The notes: a model not told the origin generated them from the letters alone. A stretch of 9,571 bases of DNA from Chthoniobacter flavus (GCA_945903555.1 CAMDOJ010000060.1:1-9571); one strand, 5' to 3'. Shown: positions 1 to 6,529, numbered from the stretch's first letter. Made by a program: numbers and translations.

Positions 1-1023
1 CTCTATCTTCGTGACGCCTCCGAGCAAATTCAGCAACATATCCGGAGTCTTCAGAAAGCTCTAGTGGGACTGGCCGACCGCCACCGTCACGCTTTAATGC
101 CTGGCTACACCCACCTCCAGCGCGCTCAACCCGTTTTTTTCGCCCACCACCTCCTTGCTTACGTGGAGATGCTCGACCGCGATGCGGGCCGCCTTTCTGA
201 TGCCGCCAAGCGGATGGATTCTATGCCTCTCGGCTCGGGTGCCATTGCTGGCTCGACGATCATTTTGGATAGGGAATCGGTTGCTCAGGAACTTGGATTT
301 TCGAAAGTCAGCACGAACAGCATGGATGCCGTCGCCGACCGCGATTTCGCATGCGAGTTGCTTGCGGCCCTCGCGATCCTTGGCATGCACATCTCCCGCT
401 TGAGCGAAGATGTGATTCTATGGGCTTCCGCTGAATTCGCCTTTTTGGATTTGAGTGATCGGCACACCACTGGATCCAGCCTCATGCCGCAAAAGAAAAA
501 CCCCGATGTCGCCGAGCTAGCGCGTGGAAAGACTGGTCGACTTTATGGCAATCTCATGGCTCTGCTGACGACAATGAAGGGCCTGCCTTTGACCTACAAT
601 CGCGATATGCAAGAAGACAAGGAGGGTGTGCTCGACTCGGTGAAAACTGCTTCGGATACCCTTGTCATCATTGCTGAGATGATGTCTGCCGCCTCACTTC
701 GGGAAGATCGCGCGCTGGAAGCCGCGAGCGACCCGCTCCTACTGGCGACAGATCTAGCCGACCGCCTCGTCGAAGGCGGAGTTCCCTTTCGCACAGCACA
801 TGAAATTGTCGGTGGGCTCGTCGCTCTGGCGCAGCAAAAACGAACCCCCCTTCATTTGTTGAGCCAGTCGGACTTTGAATCCGCCTCGCCTGTTTTGACT
901 CGGGACATCGTTAAGAAAACATTCGACCTCAATCTGGCTATGGCCGCACGCAAGGCTATAGGAGCTCCTTCACCAGATAATGTCGCCCGCGAAATCCAGC
1001 GCTGGTCAGAGCAATTGTCTTAA
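1..1023 (+). CDS. argH: Argininosuccinate lyase, 3' part (N-terminus outside window)
   Basis: ArgH splits argininosuccinate into arginine and fumarate, the last step of arginine biosynthesis, in the cytoplasm. The reading frame is open from the first base of the window, so 340 residues are visible; the family is about 460 long, so roughly the first 120-130 residues lie upstream. The GTG at position 64 is inside the gene and is not its start. Visible family motifs are PGYTHLQRAQP (near 100-132), which carries the conserved Thr-His pair, and the fumarase/aspartase superfamily signature GSSLMPQKKNPD (472-507), whose flexible loop holds the catalytic serine. A conserved YNRDMQEDKE stretch follows near 595-624. 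The C-terminus ends normally at a TAA. tatC follows 9 bp downstream in the same frame, so the two are probably co-transcribed. Product identity is secure. Confidence 0.97.
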   Translation, partial: LYLRDASEQIQQHIRSLQKALVGLADRHRHALMPGYTHLQRAQPVFFAHHLLAYVEMLDRDAGRLSDAAKRMDSMPLGSGAIAGSTIILDRESVAQELGFSKVSTNSMDAVADRDFACELLAALAILGMHISRLSEDVILWASAEFAFLDLSDRHTTGSSLMPQKKNPDVAELARGKTGRLYGNLMALLTTMKGLPLTYNRDMQEDKEGVLDSVKTASDTLVIIAEMMSAASLREDRALEAASDPLLLATDLADRLVEGGVPFRTAHEIVGGLVALAQQKRTPLHLLSQSDFESASPVLTRDIVKKTFDLNLAMAARKAIGAPSPDNVAREIQRWSEQLS

Positions 1024-1032
1024 CCCTAGCCG

Positions 1033-1827
1033 ATGAAAGTTGATCAATTTTTTGCATTTCGCAATCGCGGTGACATTTCCAAGCCTTTCCTCTCCCACCT
1101 CGAGGACCTGCGCTTTACGATAGTCAAATTAGCCATTGCCTTGATCTTGGCGATGGTCGCCTGCTTCCTCTTTCGCAATGAGCTTGCCGCCATTGTTCAG
1201 CGGCCACTCATCGCGGTCGACCCCAATCGAGCCGCGAACCTTCAGTCACTTGGAGTAGCTGACTCGTTTACCATCTCGCTGGAACTCTCTTTCTACGGCG
1301 GTTTGGTTTTAAGCTTTCCATTTCTGGTTTTTTTCTTGGCCGAGTTTATCCTCCCCGCTCTTTCTCGCAAAGAGAAGGCCATGCTCTTCCCTGCTTCCCT
1401 TTTGGGTGCCGGACTCTTTTTGTCAGGAGCCGCATTCTGTTACTTCGTTGTCCTTCCCCAAACGCTCGAGTTTTTCTTTAAAGATGCCCAGTCGATGAAT
1501 TGGCAGCCGACTTGGACTGTCCGAGAATATTACTCGTTCACGACCCAGTTTGTGATTTCGTTCGGATTGGCTTTTGAATTGCCGCTAGTAGTTTTGCTTT
1601 TGGTGAAGCTGGGTATCGTGGATTACGACCTGCTCAAAAGAACACGCACATTCGCCGTCGTTATTATTTTTATTCTGGCTGCAGTCATCACGCCCACATC
1701 GGATATCATGACCCTCCTTCTGATGGGTGGGCCGATGTATTTTTTATATGAGATATGCATAGGTATTGCTTGGCTCATGCAAGATCGATCCCAAATTAAA
1801 AAAATAGAGAACTCAGACTTGAGTTAG
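1033..1827 (+). CDS. tatC: Sec-independent (twin-arginine) protein translocase subunit TatC
   Basis: TatC is the inner-membrane receptor of the Tat pathway; it binds twin-arginine signal peptides and recruits TatA to export folded proteins. The 264-residue protein has the hallmark N-terminal SHLEDLR (21-27) and six hydrophobic segments (about 31-50, 83-107, 118-142, 169-194, 205-222, 225-248). Residues important in the E. coli protein can be matched: F105 and E114 (E. coli F94/E103) in FILPALSRKE, E182 in FELP and D224 after TP. The position of E. coli Glu15 is Asp25 here. Two in-frame stops (the argH stop and a TAG at 1027) precede the ATG at 1033, so no upstream start is possible. There is no clear Shine-Dalgarno sequence, which fits coupling to argH. 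No tatA or tatB gene is in the window. The gene converges on ribE, 15 bp away. Confidence 0.96.
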   Translation: MKVDQFFAFRNRGDISKPFLSHLEDLRFTIVKLAIALILAMVACFLFRNELAAIVQRPLIAVDPNRAANLQSLGVADSFTISLELSFYGGLVLSFPFLVFFLAEFILPALSRKEKAMLFPASLLGAGLFLSGAAFCYFVVLPQTLEFFFKDAQSMNWQPTWTVREYYSFTTQFVISFGLAFELPLVVLLLVKLGIVDYDLLKRTRTFAVVIIFILAAVITPTSDIMTLLLMGGPMYFLYEICIGIAWLMQDRSQIKKIENSDLS

Positions 1828-1857
1828 CCTTACTTGGCAATATCAAATGCCACGTAA
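1810..1857. terminator. Two hairpins at the tatC/ribE convergence; possible weak terminator for ribE
   Basis: Two inverted repeats sit side by side where tatC and ribE meet. The first (1810-1825) is a perfect 6-bp stem AACTCA/TGAGTT with a 4-base loop, running into the tatC stop. The second (1830-1857) pairs TTAC/GTAA and TGGCA/TGCCA around one mismatch with an 8-base loop. Read on the minus strand, the first hairpin is followed after five bases by a run of seven T (1798-1804), so it could end ribE transcription inside the tatC tail. On the plus strand neither hairpin has a T-run. Stems are short and AT-rich, so terminator activity is uncertain. Confidence 0.4.
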
Positions 1858-2439
1858 CTGCATGATACGAGCGGCATATTTAGCAAGCATATCGCATTCC
1901 AGATTAACTAGATAATTATTCCTTAAATCTCCCAGATTAGTATGTGATGCCGTGTGCGGAATGATCCAAACAGCGAACGAATCGGCGGTCACCTCGGCAA
2001 TAGTGAGGCTCACCCCATTGATGGCGACCGACCCCTTGTAGGCCACATAAGGTGCAAATTCCGTTGGCACCTTGAAGTCGATACGGAGATCGGAACCTTG
2101 CTGCAAAATGGCAACAACGGATATCGCTGCATCGACATGCCCTTGAACAAAGTGGCCCCCGATTCGACCATCAGCTAGCAACGAGCGCTCGAGATTGACC
2201 TTCCTGCCTGGGATCAAATCCTTGAGGTTCGTGCGTTGAAGAGTTTCGTCGAGAAGGTCAAAAGTCATAACTCCTTCGCAAATGGATATCGCTGTAAGGC
2301 AACAGCCATTCACCGAAATGCTATCACCGATCTTCACCCCGCTCGAAATGCGCGGGGCTTGGATCATTAAACGGGCAGATCCTGCCGAACGCTGCAAGTC
2401 CTCACAAAGCCCAATTTCCTCAACGAGTCCGGTAAACAT
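1843..2439 (-). CDS. ribE: Riboflavin synthase, alpha subunit type
   Basis: Riboflavin synthase converts two molecules of 6,7-dimethyl-8-ribityllumazine into riboflavin and a recyclable pyrimidine, the final step of vitamin B2 synthesis, in the cytoplasm. The 198-residue protein starts with the family hallmark MFTGLVEEIG and shows the internal duplication of the two lumazine-binding barrels: GDSISVNGCCLT (38-49) in the first and KGSVAINGVSLT (135-146) in the second. The linking GGHFVQGHVD (94-103) and C-terminal NLECDMLAKY (179-188) are also typical. It is slightly shorter than the E. coli protein (213) but complete. A GGAGG sequence lies upstream of the ATG. The gene stands alone, divergent from psd, with no other rib genes near. 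The symbol follows B. subtilis usage; E. coli calls this gene ribC. Confidence 0.97.
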   Translation of the reverse strand: MFTGLVEEIGLCEDLQRSAGSARLMIQAPRISSGVKIGDSISVNGCCLTAISICEGVMTFDLLDETLQRTNLKDLIPGRKVNLERSLLADGRIGGHFVQGHVDAAISVVAILQQGSDLRIDFKVPTEFAPYVAYKGSVAINGVSLTIAEVTADSFAVWIIPHTASHTNLGDLRNNYLVNLECDMLAKYAARIMQLRGI

Positions 2440-2451
2440 AACGAAGACTAT

Positions 2452-2456
2452 CCTCC
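2452..2456 (-). promoter_or_regulatory. Ribosome binding site of ribE
   Basis: On the minus strand GGAGG lies 12 bases before the ribE ATG. The spacing is somewhat long, but this is the clearest Shine-Dalgarno sequence in the left half of the window and supports the MFTGLVEE start. Confidence 0.6.
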
Positions 2457-2489
2457 GTCTTGCCCCAGAACATCAACCGGAAAGTGAGC

Positions 2490-2517
2490 TTGGCAAAGCG
2501 AAGTGAATTGATAGATT
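2490..2517 (+). promoter_or_regulatory. Candidate promoter of psd-pssA
   Basis: The 84-bp gap between divergent ribE and psd must contain the starts for both genes. TTGGCA (2490-2495), 16 bases, then TAGATT (2512-2517) resembles a sigma-70 promoter (5/6 and 4/6 consensus matches). A start about 7 bases downstream would fall at the psd ATG, giving a nearly leaderless message; no Shine-Dalgarno sequence is visible before that ATG. The match is weak and could be chance. Confidence 0.3.
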
Positions 2518-2523
2518 TGCTGA

Positions 2524-3162
2524 ATGTTCACAAAGGCACTTGGAGAAGCACGCTGGATATTTGCCATATTGATAGCCGGATGGCTGATCGCAACCCCCTT
2601 CCTTCCCGAGCTTGGATTCCTTTTTGCGGGGCTTATTTTATTCACTTTCTACTTTTTCCGTGACCCTGAGCGTGTGCTGCCAGAGGGGGAAAATATCGCC
2701 GTTTCTCCAGCCGATGGGGTCGTGACGACGATTGATGAAATTGATGAGGACGAGTTCTTTAACAAGCGTGTCCGACGCATTGGCATCTTTCTTTCCGTAC
2801 TCGATGTTCACGTGAATCGCGCCCCGCTCGCAGGCGAAGTAACCCACTCGATACCCAAGCCGGGTGGATTTTTTGATGCAAGAGATCCCCGTTGTTCCAT
2901 CTTGAACCAAAGCCGCTCTTGGGTGTTTTCCGGCCCAGTTGCTATGGTGATGGTCAAACAGATCACCGGCGCCATCGCCCGCCGCATCTGTCCATGGGCC
3001 GTCGTAGGTGACAAACTCCAGCGCGGCGAACGCTTTGGCATGATCCGATTTGGATCTCGCACCGAGATGTATTTTTCCCTCGATGCTGAAGTATTGGTGA
3101 AAGTCGGTGACCGTGTGGCTGGGGGCGCAACCCCCGTTGTGAAGTTCCCTATCAAATCATGA
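2524..3162 (+). CDS. psd: Phosphatidylserine decarboxylase proenzyme, short (PSD-A) type
   Basis: Psd is a membrane-bound pyruvoyl enzyme that decarboxylates phosphatidylserine to phosphatidylethanolamine. The 212-residue length fits the short PSD-A class rather than the roughly 320-residue E. coli form. A hydrophobic N-terminal hairpin (about 11-45) ends in FRDPER (45-50). SPADG (61-65) with D64 and DVHVNR (94-99) with H96 match the conserved Asp and His of the self-processing site. The cleavage site is Gly177-Ser178 in RFGSRTEMY; Ser178 would become the pyruvoyl group of the small alpha chain. An in-frame TGA directly before the ATG rules out a longer protein. The stop overlaps the pssA start by 4 bases (ATGA), so translation of the two is likely coupled. 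Confidence 0.96.
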   Translation: MFTKALGEARWIFAILIAGWLIATPFLPELGFLFAGLILFTFYFFRDPERVLPEGENIAVSPADGVVTTIDEIDEDEFFNKRVRRIGIFLSVLDVHVNRAPLAGEVTHSIPKPGGFFDARDPRCSILNQSRSWVFSGPVAMVMVKQITGAIARRICPWAVVGDKLQRGERFGMIRFGSRTEMYFSLDAEVLVKVGDRVAGGATPVVKFPIKS

Positions 3163-3980
3163 CACCCTCAAACGAGCCCAAAATCTACCTTCTGCCGAAT
3201 CTCATGACGGCAGGCAACCTTTTCTGCGGCTTTGCAGCGTCCCTGCGAATCATCGACGCAGCCATCCTGATCGCAAAAGGCCAATCTGCTGGCTCACTCT
3301 ACCATGAAGCGATCGCCTTCATTCTCGGAGCCTGTGTCTTTGATCTTTTGGATGGGAGGCTAGCGCGCTTGGGAGGGCATGAGAGCCCTTTTGGACGCGA
3401 ATTCGACTCTCTGGCTGACATCATCTCCTTCGGTATCGCCCCAGCCTTGCTTGTTTATCACATCGTCTTGCGGGATTTTTTGAGAACCGGCTGGCTGATC
3501 GCCTTTTTCTTTCTTCTCTGCGGGGCCTTGCGCCTAGCGCGCTTCAACTGCGTCGCGGCCAGCGGGGGGGACAAGCCCGAAAAGGACTTCTGTGGATTCC
3601 CCATCCCAGCCGCAGCGGGGCTGATCGCCTCGCTGACCCTGTTTATGCTTTGGCTTCAGGAAGACGCCCGAACGATTGGCCCTTGGAAATTCAGCCTTCC
3701 TGTCCTTCTTATTTTTCTGTCCTTCATGATGTTCAGCAGGGTCAAATACCCCAGCTTCAAGAGCGTAAACTGGCGCACCCAGCGGTCGATCTCCGCATTT
3801 CTGATCTTGATTCTTGTCCTAGCCTTCACCGCGATGAACTACCAATGGATGCCGGCGGTTCTTTTTGTGGCCTTTTTGCTATATGGGTTTGTTCGTCCAT
3901 TCATCTCCAAGGCTATTCGCAAAGAGATCGAAGAGGATTCTGGGGATGACTCGGATCCCGAAGACATTGTCAACAAGTAG
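3159..3980 (+). CDS. pssA: CDP-diacylglycerol--serine O-phosphatidyltransferase
   Basis: PssA joins CDP-diacylglycerol and serine to give phosphatidylserine and CMP in the inner membrane, supplying the substrate of the psd product encoded just upstream. The 273-residue protein carries the complete CDP-alcohol phosphatidyltransferase signature D-x2-DG-x2-AR-x8-G-x3-D-x3-D: D62, D65, G66, A69, R70, G79, D83 and D87. The metal- and CDP-binding aspartates are therefore all present. Several hydrophobic membrane segments follow, and LPNLMTAGNLFCGF (12-25) is the usual N-terminal entry of this membrane type II family. The C-terminus is a short acidic tail rich in Glu and Asp (about 255-270), which looks cytoplasmic and unstructured. 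A run of seven G bases (3564-3570) lies inside the gene without breaking the frame. Confidence 0.96.
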   Translation: MTPSNEPKIYLLPNLMTAGNLFCGFAASLRIIDAAILIAKGQSAGSLYHEAIAFILGACVFDLLDGRLARLGGHESPFGREFDSLADIISFGIAPALLVYHIVLRDFLRTGWLIAFFFLLCGALRLARFNCVAASGGDKPEKDFCGFPIPAAAGLIASLTLFMLWLQEDARTIGPWKFSLPVLLIFLSFMMFSRVKYPSFKSVNWRTQRSISAFLILILVLAFTAMNYQWMPAVLFVAFLLYGFVRPFISKAIRKEIEEDSGDDSDPEDIVNK

Positions 3981-3992
3981 ACGTACACGACG

Positions 3993-4021
3993 AAAAAACC
4001 CAACGACTTCAGTCGCGGGTT
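3993..4021 (-). terminator. Intrinsic terminator of the cysS-acyltransferase unit
   Basis: On the minus strand an outer 5-bp stem AACCC/GGGTT (4017-4021 with 3997-4001) encloses an inner CGAC/GTCG stem (4012-4015 with 4004-4007) and a 4-base loop, with a small C/AA internal loop between them. The stem runs directly into six T (3993-3998). The stop codon (4009-4011) lies in the hairpin loop and the 5' arm encodes the last residues of the acyltransferase. Because pssA ends only 28 bp away on the other strand, the hairpin may also slow plus-strand transcripts, but no T-run follows on that side. Confidence 0.75.
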
Positions 4022-4695
4022 CCGTTTCGCTGCACCAGCTCAAATTCCTGCTTCAGCTTGGCGATGTGATTCGAAGGCAGATAACCTCGCCACTGACTCC
4101 CTGGATAAATGACACTGCCACGACCAACAAGCGAACCGGGGCTCAGCACGCTATTACATCCAATCTCGGCCTGATCGCCAACCAATGCGCCAAATTTCCG
4201 AAGCCCCGTTGAAACCGGCCCCTCCGGGGTTGGAATCGTGACCACGCCGCGATCCAGACGGACATTGGAAAGGATGACACCCGCTCCCAAGTGCGCACCA
4301 TGACCCAAAATGGAATCACCCACATAATTAAAATGAGGGATTTGGGCATTGTCAAAAATCAGGCAGTTTTTGAATTCGGACGAATTTCCTGCCACAACCC
4401 CATCACCGATGATGACATTTTCGCGGATGTAGCAACCATTACGAATCTCGCAGTTCTCACCGATCCACGCTGGTCCCTTAATCATGGCCCCCTGCTCAAT
4501 GACGGTGTTCTTTCCAACGAATACGGCTCCGCTGACAAATGGTTTTCCGATCAGTCGACCGTGAAGACCTGGCTTGAGACGAAACTGCAGATAGCTGGCA
4601 ATCTTCGAAAGCACCTCCCAAGGATGCTCGATATTTTCAAATAAATTGCGATGCTCGCAGTGATTGAGGTCAAAAAATTCTTCAACGGAAAACAT
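4009..4695 (-). CDS. Left-handed beta-helix (hexapeptide repeat) sugar acyltransferase-like protein
   Basis: The 228-residue protein is mostly a left-handed parallel beta-helix. From about residue 44 to 205 there are imperfect hexapeptide repeats such as VFVGKN, AWIGEN, VIIGDG, AHLGAG and AEIGCN. The segment PHFNYVGDSILGHGAHLGAG (120-139) strongly resembles the acetyltransferase half of GlmU-like and archaeal sugar-1-phosphate nucleotidyltransferase/acetyltransferase enzymes, in which a His at this place serves acyl transfer. The N-terminal nucleotidyltransferase domain of those bifunctional enzymes is absent; instead there is a short helical stretch (1-42). A role in amino-sugar nucleotide or envelope glycan synthesis is inferred, and the substrate is unknown. 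Database names such as UDP-GlcNAc diphosphorylase would overstate what is seen. The ATG at 4695 is preferred because it leaves a 4-base gap to cysS; an upstream in-frame extension would lie inside cysS and has no family-like sequence. Confidence 0.85.
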   Translation of the reverse strand: MFSVEEFFDLNHCEHRNLFENIEHPWEVLSKIASYLQFRLKPGLHGRLIGKPFVSGAVFVGKNTVIEQGAMIKGPAWIGENCEIRNGCYIRENVIIGDGVVAGNSSEFKNCLIFDNAQIPHFNYVGDSILGHGAHLGAGVILSNVRLDRGVVTIPTPEGPVSTGLRKFGALVGDQAEIGCNSVLSPGSLVGRGSVIYPGSQWRGYLPSNHIAKLKQEFELVQRNGTRD

Positions 4696-4699
4696 AATA

Positions 4700-6109
4700 T
4701 TAATGGTGCATTGCTGCAGGTGCAGCGGGGGAAAGTTTTTGCCCTTCTTTGGTATCCTTGACGATCCAGCCCAAAGCGAGGATTTCGTCGCGCAAAGTAT
4801 CACTGAGCTTCCACTCCTTCGCCGCCCGAGCTTCTGCACGGCGATCTAAAATCTGATGAACTTGCTCAGGGACTGGCTCGAGGTCGGGGCCAAAGACCAG
4901 CACCGAGTTCACCCCCTCGAGCCATTTCAGAAGATACGCTGCCTCATTGGGCGTAAGATTGGCCGCATCCATACGGCGATTCGTATCACGGATCATTTCA
5001 AAAACGGCACCCAACGCGGCGGAGATATTGAGATCATCATCGAGAGCCAAGTCAAAAGCCTCCACGCCCTCAACAGGAACCTCTCCAGTAGCTCCAATAG
5101 CTAGCGACCGAAGACGCAGCGTCCATTCATCGAGACGCTGCAAAGAACTGCGGGCCGCGGACAGTCCCTCAAATGTAAAATTGAGCGGCTCACGGTATTT
5201 CACGGAAATGAGCGCATATCGGACCTCCCGCCCGGTCCATCCTTTATCCATCAAATCTCGAAGGGTGAAGAAATTCCCTGCGCTTTTAGCCATTTTCGAG
5301 CCCTCGACTTGGAGGTGCTTGCAATGCATCCAGAGGCGAACAAATGGTCGGCCCGTGACACACTCCGTCTGAGCAATCTCGGCCTCGTGGTGGGGAAAGA
5401 TATTGTCTTCGCCGCCACAGTGAATATCGAGTTCATCTCCGAGTATGCCCGTCGCCATCGCGCTGCATTCAATGTGCCAACCAGGGCGACCCCTTCCCCA
5501 GGGACTCTCCCAACCGACATCGCCATCCGCCTCATCCCAAGCTTTCCAAAGCGCAAAATCGCCGACGTTTTCCTTCTCGTATTCGTCACTACGCACACGA
5601 ACACCGTCGCGAAGGTCATCCAAATTGAAGTGAGCTAGTTTTCCGTAATTGGGAAACGAACGAATGCGAAAATAAACCGATCCGTCCTCAGCTCGGTAGG
5701 CGTGGCCTTTTTCTATAAGGGTCCCAATCATCGCGATCATTCTTTCGATGTGATTCGCCGCCGTCGCCTCGGGGAAATGATCCGCCCGCTTGATCCTCAG
5801 GGTATCCAGATCTTCAAAAAACGCATTTTTGAATGGCTGGGTGAATTCCGCTAGAGGAATTCCTGCCGCACGGCAACCTCGAATCGTCTTGTCATCGACA
5901 TCGGTGAGATTCATCACGCGCGTGACCTTCAGCCCCCGATGCTCCAAGTGCCTCTGAAGAAGATCCTCAAAAATGTAGGCCCGAAAATTCCCAATATGGG
6001 CAAAATTGTAAACCGTGGGTCCACACGTGTAGAGCCGCACGCAACCAGACTCTCGCGGAATGAATTCCTCAATTTGTCGTGAAAGCGTATTAAAAAAACG
6101 AATCGCCAT
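4700..6109 (-). CDS. cysS: Cysteinyl-tRNA synthetase
   Basis: CysRS charges tRNA-Cys with cysteine using ATP, in the cytoplasm. From the ATG at 6109 it has 469 residues, close to the usual 460-470. It shows the class I motif AHIGN (37-41, the HIGH box variant common in CysRS) and the second ATP-binding loop as KMAKS (272-276) in place of the usual KMSKS. The four zinc ligands that recognise cysteine are present: C29 (YTCGPTVYNFAHIG), C215 (WHIECSAM), H240 and E244 (FPHHEAE). The C-terminal helical anticodon-binding part is complete and has the usual R-x-x-A-R-x-x-K-(E/D) stretch (about 430-440). A TTG 13 codons upstream (6148) is in frame, but the family sequence starts at MAIRFFNTL. The acyltransferase gene follows after 4 bases. 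Confidence 0.98.
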   Translation of the reverse strand: MAIRFFNTLSRQIEEFIPRESGCVRLYTCGPTVYNFAHIGNFRAYIFEDLLQRHLEHRGLKVTRVMNLTDVDDKTIRGCRAAGIPLAEFTQPFKNAFFEDLDTLRIKRADHFPEATAANHIERMIAMIGTLIEKGHAYRAEDGSVYFRIRSFPNYGKLAHFNLDDLRDGVRVRSDEYEKENVGDFALWKAWDEADGDVGWESPWGRGRPGWHIECSAMATGILGDELDIHCGGEDNIFPHHEAEIAQTECVTGRPFVRLWMHCKHLQVEGSKMAKSAGNFFTLRDLMDKGWTGREVRYALISVKYREPLNFTFEGLSAARSSLQRLDEWTLRLRSLAIGATGEVPVEGVEAFDLALDDDLNISAALGAVFEMIRDTNRRMDAANLTPNEAAYLLKWLEGVNSVLVFGPDLEPVPEQVHQILDRRAEARAAKEWKLSDTLRDEILALGWIVKDTKEGQKLSPAAPAAMHH

Positions 6110-6119
6110 GGATACGGAT

Positions 6120-6148
6120 ATTAAAGTGATCGGCGGTGGTAAAATCAA
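6120..6148 (-). promoter_or_regulatory. Candidate promoter of cysS
   Basis: On the minus strand TTGATT (6143-6148), a 17-base spacer and TTTAAT (6120-6125) match the sigma-70 consensus at 4/6 and 5/6 positions with ideal spacing. The predicted start near 6113 leaves a leader of only about four bases before the cysS ATG (6107-6109). No Shine-Dalgarno sequence is visible there, so the message may be nearly leaderless. Confidence 0.45.
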
Positions 6149-6166
6149 CTCCGGTGAAGTCCGAAG
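6141..6166 (-). terminator. Hairpin between csrA and cysS, possible terminator of the flagellar operon
   Basis: On the minus strand CTTCGG (6161-6166) can pair with CCGGAG (6149-6154), with one G-T wobble, around a 6-base loop. It is followed by TTGATTTT (6141-6148), a modest T-rich stretch. It lies about 60 bp after the csrA stop and overlaps the candidate -35 box of cysS. The rest of this 114-bp gap shows only a 5-bp AGCTT/AAGCT inverted repeat (about 6188-6201) and no gene. Without a solid T-run the terminator call is tentative. Confidence 0.35.
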
Positions 6167-6223
6167 GAAATAAATCTCGAGCCCTCAAGCTTGGGAAAGC
6201 TGACTGACAAAAAGAGACGGCGA

Positions 6224-6529
6224 CTATTCCTCTATTGCTGGACTCGGCGGGGTATTCGCCACGTCTTTCTGCGCGATGGCCGACCGACCAGCCAATGCAG
6301 CTAGCCTGAGCTTGCCCAGATTTTGCTTCGTAAGTGAAGTCTGCGGATTGCTAATAGCCTGCAAGTTCTGGGCTTTGATTTCCTCGTAGATTTCCCCACG
6401 ATAAATCGGAATCGACTTCGGAGCATCGATACCAATACGAACGACATCCCCATCAACTCGCTTTACGATCAAAACAATGTTGTCGCCAATCTGGATTGTC
6501 TCACCAATTTTTCTGGATAGAGTAAGCAT
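6224..6529 (-). CDS. csrA: Translational regulator CsrA with long C-terminal tail
   Basis: CsrA is a small dimeric RNA-binding protein that usually blocks translation by binding GGA motifs over ribosome binding sites. The core (residues 1-50) is canonical: MLTLSRKIGETIQIGDNIVL, the DAPK motif (35-38), and PIYRGEIYEEI with R44, the key RNA-contact residue of the family. The protein has 101 residues, whereas CsrA of E. coli has 61 and that of B. subtilis 74. The extra part (about 55-101) contains a basic, Ala/Leu-rich stretch (about 67-88) and a Pro-containing acidic end. The fliW gene ends 15 bp upstream, so the antagonist and its target are co-expressed. The start codon lies in the loop of an inverted repeat spanning the fliW/csrA junction. 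Identity of the core is certain; the role of the tail is not known. Confidence 0.97.
   Translation of the reverse strand: MLTLSRKIGETIQIGDNIVLIVKRVDGDVVRIGIDAPKSIPIYRGEIYEEIKAQNLQAISNPQTSLTKQNLGKLRLAALAGRSAIAQKDVANTPPSPAIEE

Noticed and set aside
2440..2523. FMN riboswitch in front of ribE
   Set aside because: The 84-bp divergent gap is too short for the aptamer plus promoters, and I see none of the conserved FMN-element segments.
3564..3570. Run of seven G in pssA as a phase-variation tract
   Set aside because: The run is short, the frame is intact and full length, and pssA is a housekeeping gene; it encodes Gly-Gly and part of Asp.
4696..4839. N-terminal extension of the beta-helix acyltransferase by 48 residues
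   Set aside because: It would lie wholly within the cysS coding end, its residues do not resemble the family, and an ATG at 4695 fits the operon spacing.
5309..5638. Plus-strand open frame of 109 codons inside cysS, and other antisense frames
   Set aside because: They mirror well-supported genes, have no recognisable protein features and no start signals of their own.
6110..6148. Longer cysS start at a TTG, adding 13 residues
   Set aside because: CysRS proteins begin close to the MAIRFFNTL sequence, and the extra codons overlap the best promoter candidate.
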